Below, piece by piece: positions 40,768 through 49,513 of a DNA stretch of 56,980 nt. Location of the stretch: positions 1-56,980 of the forward strand of contig SFFY01000009.1 in NCBI GenBank assembly GCA_004556745.1, in the 5' to 3' direction. The stretch comes from Bacteroidales bacterium. Lineage in GTDB: Bacteria; Bacteroidota; Bacteroidia; Bacteroidales; Bacteroidaceae. The translations under genes were made by a program, and so were the position numbers. Each line of letters opens with the position of its first letter. Positions within the stretch are counted from its first letter, which is position 1. Below the pieces are notes generated by a model that searched no databases, was not told the DNA's origin, and saw nothing but the letters and a program-made list of their open reading frames with translations.

Positions 40768-43170
40768 TTATGACTTTTCGTGATAGCCGTAGCCGTAGCC
40801 ATAGCCATAGCCGTAAGTATAGCCGTAACGGTAGTGTCCGTAGCGCGTGCTGACGTATTGCGAACCGTTGAGCACAATCGCCATTTTGTTGTACGTCTTA
40901 CGCTGATAGAGTTTGTCGACTTCTTTGAGCAGGCGGCGGTCCATAAGTCCCACACGCACCACAAAGAGTGAAACATCGGCATATTTCTTCACGATGTTCG
41001 TATCTGCCACAATGTCGATAGGCGGACAGTCAACAAGGACTACGTCATATTCCTTTTTCAATTTCTCAAACAATTTGCCCATCACATCGCTTTGCAGCAG
41101 TTCCGTGGGATTGGGCGGCACAACACCGACAGGCAGAATGTCTACACTGCCGTCGAACTGATTATGCAGGATGACGCTATCTATATCATCGGTAGCACCG
41201 CACAGGTACGACGTAAGCCCTTGCTTGGGATTGTCCACCAGTTTCGAGAGCGAGGCGTGGCGCAAATCCAAGTCGATGCCCAAGATGCGCTTGCCGCCGA
41301 GCGAGAGCGTCTTGGCAAGGTTGCCGGAGATGAAGCTCTTGCCGCTTCCGGCGTTGAAACTGGTAATCATGATGATATTTGCCGTATCTTTCTTCTCCAC
41401 AAAATAGTCGAGTTTGGTGCGTACCAATCTGAACGACTCGTTAATGAGGTTGCGGCTGTTTTCGCGGATATAGATTTTGCGCTCCGCGTTGTTCTGGCGG
41501 TGCTGCCACCAATGCTTCTTGCGACTAAGCAAAGGAATCTCGCCGAGGAAGGGCACCTGCATAAATTCAAGGTCCTTGCGGCCGCGCACCGTGCGGTTGA
41601 GGAACTCACCGAGGAAGATGATACCGCCGGGGATTGCCAGGCCGAGGGCAAAGGCAATCAGCAATATCGAAGCACTGCGCGGCGACGTGAGCCCGCCGCC
41701 ATAAGGAGGCTGGATAATGCGCGTGTTCCACGCCGTGAAGGTTTTGGAGAGTTCATTCTCCTCGCGCTTCTGCAAGAGATAAATGTAAAGGGCTTCCTTC
41801 ACCTTCTGCTGACGGTCGATGCTAAGCAGCTGCTGTGCCTGACGCGGTGCGGAAGCAATCTTTTGGTTCGTAAGCGCTTCATTGGCTTCAGCATTAGAAA
41901 TCTGCTTGCGAATTTGCGCAATGAGATTTTCGAGCGAGCGCACGATAGCCGTTTGCTGCGTGGCGAGGTCACGATCCATTTTCTGCACGAGGGCATTGTC
42001 CTCACTGCTGTTGGAGAGCAGGTCGTTGCGCGTAAGCACGGTCTGATTGTAGGAAGCGATAAGCGCTTCGATACCCGTACCGCCGATGCCCGTATTTGTA
42101 GGCAGCAACTGTCCGGCTCGGTTCTTATCGGAAAGATAATCCTTAATATATATAGCCATGGAGAGCTGATTGTTCAGTTGAATCAGGTCGTTGGCATTCT
42201 TTCCGCTCTGCTGCATATACATGCTCGACGCCTCTTGGAGGTTAGGCATGAGATTGCTGCTCTTGTAGTCTGAAATCTTTTGGTCTACGTCGCCCAATTC
42301 CTTGGAAAGCGTATTCAGTCGCTCAGTGATAAACTCTGACGTACTTTCAGCAATAAGGTTTTTGTCGTGCATCCAATGCTCGTTATAAACCTCTACCAAT
42401 GTAACTAGAAGGTCGTCAGCGCGGGCGGGCACTTCATCGTTGATGCTAAGATTAAGAATAGTGGATTCCTTGTCGGCCAGTGCAACGGATAGTCTGCCTG
42501 AATAGCGGGCGGCAATGGCATTGGCCGGATATTTCGTCACCGTTATTTCTTCGCCAATGTAGTCAGTCAAGCCCACGGGCGTTTCGTTGATAATCAACTT
42601 ACCGACGGGTGTCTTCACAGCTTGCCCGATGCGCGTCTTGATATCTTTGACGTGAATTTCTTCTTCATCATAAATCGTGAAGTCGTGGATTACGAGGCTT
42701 TTATCCTCTTCTACTTTCAAATTAAAAGTAAAAGGCAGCGCAGTATCTCGCTTGTCGAGCACCACAGAGACGGGCGCATTGTTGTAGAGCGGCAAAGAGT
42801 GCAAACCTTCCTTTATGGAGATTTGCAGGTCAAGGCCGAGGCGCTTCGTAGCCTCCTGCATCAGCACGGGCGCGCTGATAGTGAGGATTTCGTTGTTGAT
42901 GTTAGTGTTTGAAGAAATAATACCAAGATTGGCAATTTCCTGCATTGTGCCAGACGACTTTTGGTCGTTGTCTTTAATAAGTACCGAGGCGTTGCGTTGA
43001 TAAACGGGCGTAGTTGTTAGGATTTTGAACACCGCAATTGTCATTGCGATGATCACCGCCGCTACAAAATAATACCAGCGCGAAAGGAATAGTAGTCCGT
43101 ATTCTTCAAGACTCATGCCTTGTTCCTCTTCTTGCTGACCCAAGTTGTTTCTTTCTGTATCAGGCATCAT
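40768..43170 (-). CDS. Polysaccharide co-polymerase/tyrosine autokinase (Wzc-like BY-kinase)
   Basis: An 800-residue inner-membrane protein. A short cytoplasmic start leads to TM1 (about 33-52, YYFVAAVIIAMTIAVFKIL), a large periplasmic Wzz-type domain with coiled coils, TM2 (about 500-522, SILLIAFALGLAIPGGIIF), and a cytoplasmic BY-kinase domain with Walker A NAGSGKSFIS (about 604-613), Walker A' GIDLDLRHAS and Walker B VVLVDCPPID. The C-terminus is a Tyr cluster, YGYGYGYGYGYHEKS, where autophosphorylation is expected. It controls chain length and export of capsular or exopolysaccharide. No Wza or glycosyltransferase cluster is adjacent, so its partners lie elsewhere. Confidence 0.9.
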   Translation of the reverse strand: MMPDTERNNLGQQEEEQGMSLEEYGLLFLSRWYYFVAAVIIAMTIAVFKILTTTPVYQRNASVLIKDNDQKSSGTMQEIANLGIISSNTNINNEILTISAPVLMQEATKRLGLDLQISIKEGLHSLPLYNNAPVSVVLDKRDTALPFTFNLKVEEDKSLVIHDFTIYDEEEIHVKDIKTRIGQAVKTPVGKLIINETPVGLTDYIGEEITVTKYPANAIAARYSGRLSVALADKESTILNLSINDEVPARADDLLVTLVEVYNEHWMHDKNLIAESTSEFITERLNTLSKELGDVDQKISDYKSSNLMPNLQEASSMYMQQSGKNANDLIQLNNQLSMAIYIKDYLSDKNRAGQLLPTNTGIGGTGIEALIASYNQTVLTRNDLLSNSSEDNALVQKMDRDLATQQTAIVRSLENLIAQIRKQISNAEANEALTNQKIASAPRQAQQLLSIDRQQKVKEALYIYLLQKREENELSKTFTAWNTRIIQPPYGGGLTSPRSASILLIAFALGLAIPGGIIFLGEFLNRTVRGRKDLEFMQVPFLGEIPLLSRKKHWWQHRQNNAERKIYIRENSRNLINESFRLVRTKLDYFVEKKDTANIIMITSFNAGSGKSFISGNLAKTLSLGGKRILGIDLDLRHASLSKLVDNPKQGLTSYLCGATDDIDSVILHNQFDGSVDILPVGVVPPNPTELLQSDVMGKLFEKLKKEYDVVLVDCPPIDIVADTNIVKKYADVSLFVVRVGLMDRRLLKEVDKLYQRKTYNKMAIVLNGSQYVSTRYGHYRYGYTYGYGYGYGYGYHEKS

Positions 43171-43297
43171 AATGCTTTGATTTTGTTAGAGTTTTAGGAA
43201 GTAAACGCGCGCTAAGCGCATTCCTAACACGATTAAAATATGAAAGATGTTTTTGTATAAAGAACTTATTGCCCACTTTAACGCAATAAACTCTTTG

Positions 43298-43305
43298 CAA
43301 ATATA
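43298..43305 (-). promoter_or_regulatory. Promoter -7 box of the tyrosine kinase gene
   Basis: Minus strand TATATTTG matches TAnnTTTG, with TTGC about 20 bases upstream. The leader of about 120 bases contains a hairpin (TTAGGAA...TTCCTAA, 43192-43228) that could be regulatory. Confidence 0.55.
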
Positions 43306-43392
43306 AACAGAAAAAAGCAAACTGCGCAATATCTGCTAAGATAATTGCATTTCTTTTTATTTTGAATAGGATTAAAGCGACGCCTGCGGGGA

Positions 43393-43428
43393 TAAAAATG
43401 ATAAGGAGATGCTCTGGCATCTCCTTAT
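43393..43428 (-). terminator. Terminator of the hpt-adk-obgE operon
   Basis: ATAAGGAGATGC (43401-43412) pairs perfectly with GCATCTCCTTAT (43417-43428), a 12-bp stem with a four-base loop. On the minus strand it is followed by CATTTTTATC. Confidence 0.75.
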
Positions 43429-43448
43429 ATATAATATTGTATGGTTGC

Positions 43449-44618
43449 TTAGTTCACTTCCTCAAGATCTTCCAGGTCGTAAACGTCGAGTTCTTCCAAA
43501 TCGTCGTCATCTTCTGCAACCTCAATGTCGTCCTGCCAGTCGGCAAAATCGGCGTTAAAGGTGGCTGCCTCGCGGTCGCGGTGCACGATAGAACCGCCCT
43601 CGAGCATCGTTTGCAATTTGTTGCTCTCGCTGTTGAGTTCCGTCCAGAGCAGGTCTTTCAGTTCGGTGAGACCGTAGCCCGTAACGGAGCTGATAAAACA
43701 AGTGGGCAGATCTTGCGGCAGTTCGGCGCGCAGCATGTCCATGAGTTCCTCGTCGAGCAGGTCTGCCTTGGTGATGGCGAGAATGCGGTGCTTGTCGAGA
43801 ATGGCGGGATTAAACTTACGCAACTCGCCCACGAGAATTTCGTATTCCTTTGCTATGTTATCCGTGTCGCCGGGTATCATGAAGAGCAGCAGGGAGTTGC
43901 GCTCAATGTGGCGCAGGAAGCGCAGACCAAGGCCGCGCCCCTCTCCCGCGCCTTCGATGATGCCGGGAATGTCGGCCATGACAAACGACTTGCCGTCGCG
44001 GTAGCTCACAATGCCGAGGCTCGGCTCGAGCGTGGTAAAGGGATAGTCGGCAATTTTGGGGCGGGCGGACGAAAGTGCCGACACAAGCGTGGACTTGCCC
44101 GCGTTGGGGAAGCCCACGAGGCCTACGTCGGCGAGCAGTTTCAGTTCGAGGATGACCATCAGTTCTTGCATCGGTTCGCCAGGTTGTGCGTAGCGCGGCG
44201 TTTGGTTGGTGGCGGTGCGGAACTGCCAGTTGCCCAGCCCTCCGCGTCCTCCTTTAAGTAGCATCACCACTTGCCCGTCCTCACACACGTCGCAGAGGTA
44301 CTTGCCCGTCTCGGCGTCGTAGGCCACCGTGCCGGGCGGCACGTCGATGTATTTGTCCTCGCCGTCCGAACCGTGGGAGCAGCATTTGCCGCCGTTGCCG
44401 CCGTTGCCGGCGAAGACGTGCCGCTCGTAGCGCAGGTGGAGAAGCGTCCAAAAGTTATGGTTGCCGCGCAGGTACACGTTGCCGCCGCGTCCGCCGTCGC
44501 CGCCGTCGGGCCCGCCGTTGGGCTGGTACTTGGCGCGGTGCAGGTGGATAGAGCCGCGGCCGCCCTTGCCGGAGCGGCAGAATATCTTAACGTAGTCTAC
44601 GAAATTGCTTTCAGCCAT
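43449..44618 (-). CDS. obgE: Obg GTPase (CgtA)
   Basis: A ribosome-associated GTPase involved in 50S maturation and stress control. The start MAESNFVDYVKIF at 44616-44618 (389 residues) matches the family; the longer frame runs into a repeat. The glycine-rich Obg domain occupies about 1-160 (GRGSIHLHRAKYQPNGGPDG, GGKGGRGGLGN-like runs). The G domain has G1 GFPNAGKST, G3 DIPG and G4 TKAD. The C-terminus is strongly acidic (EVAEDDDDLEELDVYDLEDL). Downstream of adk, with a hairpin repeat between. Confidence 0.95.
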   Translation of the reverse strand: MAESNFVDYVKIFCRSGKGGRGSIHLHRAKYQPNGGPDGGDGGRGGNVYLRGNHNFWTLLHLRYERHVFAGNGGNGGKCCSHGSDGEDKYIDVPPGTVAYDAETGKYLCDVCEDGQVVMLLKGGRGGLGNWQFRTATNQTPRYAQPGEPMQELMVILELKLLADVGLVGFPNAGKSTLVSALSSARPKIADYPFTTLEPSLGIVSYRDGKSFVMADIPGIIEGAGEGRGLGLRFLRHIERNSLLLFMIPGDTDNIAKEYEILVGELRKFNPAILDKHRILAITKADLLDEELMDMLRAELPQDLPTCFISSVTGYGLTELKDLLWTELNSESNKLQTMLEGGSIVHRDREAATFNADFADWQDDIEVAEDDDDLEELDVYDLEDLEEVN

Positions 44619-44631
44619 TAAAGGGAAATTT

Positions 44632-44743
44632 AAGTAAACAAGTAAACGAGTAGACAAGTAAACAAGACAAGTTTCTCATGTAAAATATCATTAGCAAGAC
44701 ACATCTGTCTCGTTTACTCGTTTACTTGTCTACTCGTTTACTA
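44632..44743. repeat. GTAAACRAGT hairpin element, copy D (adk-obgE gap)
   Basis: Arms AAGTAAACAAGTAAACGAGT (44632 onward) and TACTCGTTTACTTGTCTACT (to 44743 region) form a long stem. The centre CAAGACAAGTTTCTCATGTA ... AGCAAGACACATCTGTCTCG differs from copy C at only a few positions. It occupies nearly the whole gap between adk and obgE. Confidence 0.85.
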
Positions 44744-44762
44744 ATATATGAAATGTATTTCT

Positions 44763-45332
44763 TCACACATTATCAATCACCCCGCACAACGCGGCGTTGA
44801 TTTCTTCGAGTGCGCCGTAGCCCTTGATGGCGTGGAGTTTTCCTTCGGCGGTATACCAGGCGGCAAGGGGTGCGGTTTGCGAGTGGTACACTTCAAGACG
44901 CTTGCGAATGGTTTCGGCGTTGTCGTCGGCGCGGCCGGAAGTCTTGCCACGGTTAAGCAGGCGCTCGGTAAGCATCTCCTCGGGCACTTCCAGTTGAAGC
45001 ACGGCACTTACCTCCGTACCACGTTCGGCAAGCATCTTTTTGAGGGCTTCGGCTTGCGGAATGGTGCGGGGGAAACCGTCGAAGATAACGCCTTCGCAGG
45101 GGCAAAGGCTGTCATAAACGTTGGCGAGGATTTCTATCATCAGTTCATCGGGAATGAGTTGCCCTTTGTCGATAAACTGCTGCGCCGTGCGTCCCAATTC
45201 CGTGCCTTGCTTGATTTCGGCGCGCAGCACATCGCCGGTAGAGATATGGCGGAAACCGTATTTAGCCACGAGCAAGTCGCTCTGAGTGCCTTTGCCCGAA
45301 CCGGGGGCACCGAATATAACGAGATTTTTCAT
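44763..45332 (-). CDS. adk: Adenylate kinase
   Basis: Adk interconverts ATP plus AMP with two ADP. It is a 189-residue short-type enzyme with P-loop FGAPGSGKGTQSDLL (about 6-20), the AMP-binding FDGFPRTIPQAEAL (about 83-96) and a short LID with GKTSGRADDN and no zinc cysteines. The AT-rich run TATACATTATTATATATATAC immediately precedes its ATG. It lies between hpt and obgE, both across repeat elements. Confidence 0.96.
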   Translation of the reverse strand: MKNLVIFGAPGSGKGTQSDLLVAKYGFRHISTGDVLRAEIKQGTELGRTAQQFIDKGQLIPDELMIEILANVYDSLCPCEGVIFDGFPRTIPQAEALKKMLAERGTEVSAVLQLEVPEEMLTERLLNRGKTSGRADDNAETIRKRLEVYHSQTAPLAAWYTAEGKLHAIKGYGALEEINAALCGVIDNV

Positions 45333-45366
45333 GTATATATATAATAATGTATAGAGTTCAAGGGTT

Positions 45367-45596
45367 AGTAGACGAGATTTTTATTTTCCGACAACTTAGA
45401 CAACTTTAGACAACTTGTTATCTGCATTGCTGTTTTATTATGACGACAACAGGGACAACTTTAGACAACTTACAGTTGTCTTTCAGCATGCGAGGCGGGC
45501 GTATAAAATACGCCCCGTTGTCTTTGTTGTCGTCGTATTAAGCGTGTGCGTTTTCAGAGTTTAAGAGTTGTTTATTGTTGTCTTTGCTGTCGATTC
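45367..45596. repeat. GACAAC-rich element, copy 1 (hpt-adk gap)
   Basis: The element has many short GACAACTT/GTTGTCTTT units, an inner palindrome GGCGTATAAAATACGCC (45498-45514), and the block GCGTTTTCAGAGTTTAAGAG near its right end. AGTAGACGAG from the GTAAAC hairpin family marks its left edge. A closely matching copy lies in the opposite orientation at 52502-52770. It fills most of the 299-base gap. Confidence 0.8.
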
Positions 45597-45631
45597 AACA
45601 AAACTCATTTTCCTCGTTTCCTAAAAAGAAG

Positions 45632-46168
45632 TCAGTCTTCCACCGTATAGATGTGCCGCAGATTGCGCCCCTCGCCGTCGTAGTCGAGACCGTAGCCCAC
45701 GATGAAGTCGTTGGGGATTTCGAAGCAGCAATAGGGGATGTCGAGGTCTACCTTGAGGTTGCCGGGCTTCACAAGCAGGGCAGAAATCAGCACGCGCTTG
45801 GGATGATAGTTTTCAAGCAGCGCGAGGAGTTCCTTCATGGTGAGACCCGAGTCGATGATGTCTTCCACGATGACAACCGTGCGGCCCTCAATCGGTTCGT
45901 TAAGGCCAATGAGTTGGCGCACCTTTCCCGTAGAACTGGTGCCCTGGTAAGAGGCCATGCGCACAAAGGAGATTTCGCAAGGCACGCTGACGGCACGCAG
46001 CAGGTCGGCTGCAAAAACGAAAGAGCCGTTGAGCACGGCGAGGAAAAGCGGCTGTTCGCCGGCGAGGTCGGCACTGATTTGTGCGCCGAGGGCAGCCACG
46101 CGCTCCTTGATTTTTTCTTCGGGAATGCTGACGGCGAAGCTGCGGTCTTTGATTTTGACGGTTTCCAT
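45632..46168 (-). CDS. hpt: Hypoxanthine phosphoribosyltransferase
   Basis: Salvages hypoxanthine (and often guanine) to IMP/GMP using PRPP. The 178-residue protein has the PRPP-binding motif VVIVEDIIDSGLTM (about residues 99-112), the flexible-loop RMASYQGTSSTG and the base-binding region NDFIVGYGLDYDGEGRNL. First gene of the minus-strand hpt-adk-obgE group; its promoter box lies at 46276-46283. Confidence 0.94.
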   Translation of the reverse strand: METVKIKDRSFAVSIPEEKIKERVAALGAQISADLAGEQPLFLAVLNGSFVFAADLLRAVSVPCEISFVRMASYQGTSSTGKVRQLIGLNEPIEGRTVVIVEDIIDSGLTMKELLALLENYHPKRVLISALLVKPGNLKVDLDIPYCCFEIPNDFIVGYGLDYDGEGRNLRHIYTVED

Positions 46169-46275
46169 GTTATAAGTATATAGTCGGAGGGCACAATTAT
46201 TATAAATCTTTGCGCTTGCCTACTTTTCTCAACTATCTGCGCAGGCAAATAGCCCAAACAGGCACTATCTTACGG

Positions 46276-46283
46276 CAAAAGTA
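46276..46283 (-). promoter_or_regulatory. Promoter -7 box of hpt
   Basis: Minus strand TACTTTTG matches the consensus. Together with the mutS2 box it forms a palindrome CAAAAGTAC ... GTACTTTTG, so the two promoters face away from each other with overlapping upstream elements. Confidence 0.55.
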
Positions 46284-46296
46284 CAATTATTTTTCG

Positions 46297-46304
46297 TACT
46301 TTTG
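46297..46304 (+). promoter_or_regulatory. Promoter -7 box of mutS2
   Basis: TACTTTTG, predicting transcription from about 46311 and a leader of about 14 bases before the ATG at 46325. Confidence 0.55.
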
Positions 46305-46324
46305 CGTTCAAAATGCAATAAGTG

Positions 46325-48868
46325 ATGATAAATTCGGATTTTTTTGAACGAAAAATAGGTTTCAACGACATCCGTACGAGGTTGAAAGGGCGTTGTTTCT
46401 CAACGCTCGGCACAGAATGGGTAGACACTAACTTTAAGTTTCTCGCCACCTTTGCCGAGGTGCGCCGCGCCCTCGACCTCCACACGGAGTTCGTGCGCCT
46501 GTTCCAGGAAGATGCGGCGGATTTCGACGCTGACTTCTTCGACGTGCGCGAGCCGCTGCTGCGCGTACGCCCGGAGCGCACATACATGGAAGAGCAAGAC
46601 CTTTTCTATCTCAAACGCTCGTTGGCAACCATCGAACGCTTCGCCACGCTGTTTCGCAAAACAGCAGACGAAAAAGGCGAAGACGATACCGCCGCGCCGC
46701 TCTATCCCACACTCGCTTCCGTGGCCGCCGACGTGGCGGTGTTTCCCGATATCGTGAAGCGCATCGACGAGGTGCTCAACAAATACGGAAAGGTGAAAGA
46801 CACCGCCTCGCCCGAACTACTCTCCATTCGCCACCAGATTGAAATCAACACGCGCAGCATCTCCCACTCCCTGCGCGGCATCATCAACGAGGCCCGCACC
46901 GAGGGCTACATCAACCGCGACATCAGTCCCACGCTCCGCGACGGCCGCCTCGTTATTCCCGTGGCGCCGGCTCTTAAAAAGAAGATAAAGGGAATTGTGC
47001 ACGACGAGAGCGCAACGGGCAAGACCGTATTCATCGAACCGACCGCCGTGGTGGAGGCCAACAACAAGATACGCGAGTTGAAAGCCGCCGAACGCCGCGA
47101 AATCATACGTATCCTGCAAGAACTCACTGCCGCCGTGCGCCCCGCGCTCGACGACATGCTTGCTTCCCTGCGCTTCCTCGCGCTCATCGACTTCCAGCGC
47201 GCCCTGATGACGTATGCCGAGAGCATGGACGCCTGCGTGCCGCGCCTTGTGTCCGACCCCTGCCTCACGATGCGCGAGGCCTATCACCCTCTGCTTGTGG
47301 AAAGTCTCAAGCGCAAGGGCGAAGAAATGACACCGCTTAACGTGTCGCTGCCGCGCGACAAGCGTTTCATCATTATCTCCGGCCCCAACGCCGGCGGCAA
47401 GTCGGTGTGCCTCAAAACCGTGGGGCTGCTGCAATACATGCTGCAATGCGGTATGCCCGTACCCGTGAGCGAAGCCTCTACCTTCGGCATCTTCTCGCAG
47501 ATATTCATAGATATGGGCGACGAGCAAAGCATTGAAAACGACCTTTCTACCTATTCCTCGCATCTGCAAAACATGAAGCTGATGCTCCGCGAGACCAACG
47601 CCACCACGCTCCTGCTCATCGACGAGATGGGCAGCGGCACGGAACCGCAAATCGGCGGTATACTCGCTGAGTGCATCCTCGACCGCTTCGTGCAGAGCCG
47701 CGCCTTCGGCGTCATCACCACGCACTATCAAAATCTCAAGCAGTACGCCTCGCATACTCCGGGCGTAGTGGCTGGCGCGATGCTCTACGACCGCCAGCAG
47801 CTGCAGCCCCTCTTCACCCTCGCCCTCGGCACGCCGGGCAGTTCGTTCGCTTTGGAGATTGCCCGCAAAATCGGGCTGCCGGCCGACGTGATACGAGAGG
47901 CTGAAGAGCTCGTGGGGCGCGACTACGTGGTGAGCGAGAAATATATCCAGGACATCATTCGCGACAAGAACTATTGGGAAAACAAGCGCCGCGCCGTGCA
48001 CGACCAGGAAAAGAACCTCGACCGACTGCTCGAGCGTTACGACCAAGAAATCACCGACACCCGCACGCGCCGCCAGGCCGTGCTGGCCGAGGCCCGCGAG
48101 CAGGCGCAGACGCTCCTCGAGAGTGCCAACGCCCGAATAGAAAATACGATCCGCGAAATCCGTGAGGCCGAAGCCGAGCGCGAGCGTACGAAGCAGGTGC
48201 GCCGCGACCTTCAAGAGTTTAAGGAAGAGGCTTTGAGCGAAGCCGCCGACCTCGAAGAGCAACGCCTGCAACGCAAGATGCGACAGATAGAGGAGCGGCG
48301 CAAACGCCGCGAAGAACGCCGCGCGGGCAAGGCTGGCGCGGCAGGAAACGCCGCCACGGCTGCCGCCGCGCCTCAAAAGGCAGAGAAACCAGTTGTGGCA
48401 GGTTGCTGGGTGCGCCTGAAAGAAATGCCCGACGTGCGCCCCGGCCGCGTGGAGACGGTGAAAGGCCGCAGCGCAAAGGTGCTCTTCGGAAGCATTTACA
48501 ACCAAATCGACGTTGCCCGCCTCGAAGTGTGCGATGCACCCGCACCAGAAAAGCCTCTGGCGCAGCAGGCCGTGAGTTACATCAGCCGCCAGACGCGCGA
48601 CGCCATCGACGAAAAGAAACTCAACTTCAAGCCCGACATCGACCTGCGCGGAATGCGCGTGGACGAGGCGTTGTACATCATCACAAACTTTATCGACGAT
48701 GCCGTGCTCCTCGGCGTTTCCCGCGTGCGCATCTTGCATGGCACGGGCACGGGCGCACTGCGCGAACTCACCCGCAACTATCTCCGCACCGTGGCGCAGG
48801 TGAAGCACGTGCGCGACGAACACGTGCAGTTTGGCGGCGCGGGTATCACCGTGGTGGACTTGGAATAA
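46325..48868 (+). CDS. mutS2: Endonuclease MutS2 (ribosome-collision/recombination suppressor)
   Basis: An 847-residue MutS2. Core and clamp helices come first, then the ATPase with Walker A ISGPNAGGKSVCLKT (about 352-366), MGDEQSIENDLSTYSSH and Walker B LLLIDEMGSGTEP. A coiled coil rich in Glu/Arg follows (about 560-680), then a KOW-like segment (GRVETVKGRSAKVLFG), and the C-terminal Smr domain with DLRGMRVDEAL and HGTGTGALRE (about 770-848). MutS2 acts on stalled ribosomes or recombination intermediates, not in mismatch repair. ATG at 46325 was preferred over an upstream GTG at 46322. Confidence 0.93.
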   Translation: MINSDFFERKIGFNDIRTRLKGRCFSTLGTEWVDTNFKFLATFAEVRRALDLHTEFVRLFQEDAADFDADFFDVREPLLRVRPERTYMEEQDLFYLKRSLATIERFATLFRKTADEKGEDDTAAPLYPTLASVAADVAVFPDIVKRIDEVLNKYGKVKDTASPELLSIRHQIEINTRSISHSLRGIINEARTEGYINRDISPTLRDGRLVIPVAPALKKKIKGIVHDESATGKTVFIEPTAVVEANNKIRELKAAERREIIRILQELTAAVRPALDDMLASLRFLALIDFQRALMTYAESMDACVPRLVSDPCLTMREAYHPLLVESLKRKGEEMTPLNVSLPRDKRFIIISGPNAGGKSVCLKTVGLLQYMLQCGMPVPVSEASTFGIFSQIFIDMGDEQSIENDLSTYSSHLQNMKLMLRETNATTLLLIDEMGSGTEPQIGGILAECILDRFVQSRAFGVITTHYQNLKQYASHTPGVVAGAMLYDRQQLQPLFTLALGTPGSSFALEIARKIGLPADVIREAEELVGRDYVVSEKYIQDIIRDKNYWENKRRAVHDQEKNLDRLLERYDQEITDTRTRRQAVLAEAREQAQTLLESANARIENTIREIREAEAERERTKQVRRDLQEFKEEALSEAADLEEQRLQRKMRQIEERRKRREERRAGKAGAAGNAATAAAAPQKAEKPVVAGCWVRLKEMPDVRPGRVETVKGRSAKVLFGSIYNQIDVARLEVCDAPAPEKPLAQQAVSYISRQTRDAIDEKKLNFKPDIDLRGMRVDEALYIITNFIDDAVLLGVSRVRILHGTGTGALRELTRNYLRTVAQVKHVRDEHVQFGGAGITVVDLE

Positions 48869-48942
48869 CCGTCTTTTTGGAAAATAAGGAGCAAGCCGCA
48901 CACAATATTATATATACGCGCGCGAGCCCGGTACGCATCAGT

Positions 48943-48979
48943 AATTGCCTGCCCTAAGGGGCGGGCAATTATTTTTTTA
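48943..48979 (+). terminator. Terminator after mutS2
   Basis: AATTGCCTGCCC (48943-48954) pairs with GGGCGGGCAATT (48959-48970) with one G-U pair, followed by ATTTTTTT. Confidence 0.8.
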
Positions 48980-49044
48980 GTCATTGGCTGAAACAATCTT
49001 CCAGACACTCAACACACAATTCAACCAACACGTAGCCAATTATC

Positions 49045-49320
49045 ACGGGGATATTTTTTATTTCCTCGGGACTATTTTTTTCCTTTCTCCTTGATATTTT
49101 TTTCTTTCTGCGCCGAAAATTTTTGTTACAAAGTTTGTAACGCTTGTTACAAAGTTTGTAATACGTGTTACAAAGTTTGTAATACATGTTACAAAGTTTG
49201 TAACAAAAAATATCTCCGAGAAAATAAAAACGGTCATATAGGACCATAGAAATTTTCTGCGCAGAAAGGGAAAATTATCTCCGTGAGTGTGAAAATTATC
49301 TTAGCAGACAGCGACCACCG
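49045..49320. repeat. 21-bp phased palindrome array, copy 3
   Basis: Four 17-bp palindromes starting at 49125, 49146, 49167 and 49188, exactly 21 bp apart (GTTACAAAGTTTGTAAC or with a final T). The left flank has TCTCCTTGATATTTTTTTCT-type units and the right flank AAAAAATATCTCCGAGAAAA, GAAAATTATCTCCGTGAGTG and GAAAATTATCTTAGCAGACA at 21-22 bp. It fills most of the gap between mutS2 and purF. The remaining 49321-49470 shows only the purF promoter. Confidence 0.85.
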
Positions 49321-49472
49321 TCTTAGCGTATAGTTCGGAGAAATAAGCAGGGAATAAGAACAAGCCCATTTTTCGGCGAACGCTACAAACCGCAAGTCCG
49401 CAATAGAGGCAATAAAAAATCTATTTGCCCCTTTTCTTATAAGATAGTGCGCTTTCTTCGGAAAAATTTACG

Positions 49473-49480
49473 TACTTTTG
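49473..49480 (+). promoter_or_regulatory. Promoter -7 box of purF
   Basis: TACTTTTG followed by C. It overlaps an in-frame upstream ATG at 49478, which therefore cannot be in the mRNA; this supports the purF start at 49514. Confidence 0.6.
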
Positions 49481-49513
49481 CAGAAAGCAAACCAATCGAG
49501 TTTACCGCAAACT

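Noticed and set aside
41092..42273. A 393-codon open frame antisense to the tyrosine kinase gene
   Set aside because: Overlaps clear BY-kinase and Wzz coding sequence and has no domain of its own.
46817..48901. A 694-codon open frame antisense to mutS2
   Set aside because: It mirrors the strong codon bias of mutS2, has no recognisable domain and is wholly overlapped by a gene with clear MutS2 motifs.
49125..49204. The 21-bp arrays as CRISPR
   Set aside because: Units are adjacent palindromes with only 4-bp spacers; there are no unique spacers of 25-40 bp and no cas genes.
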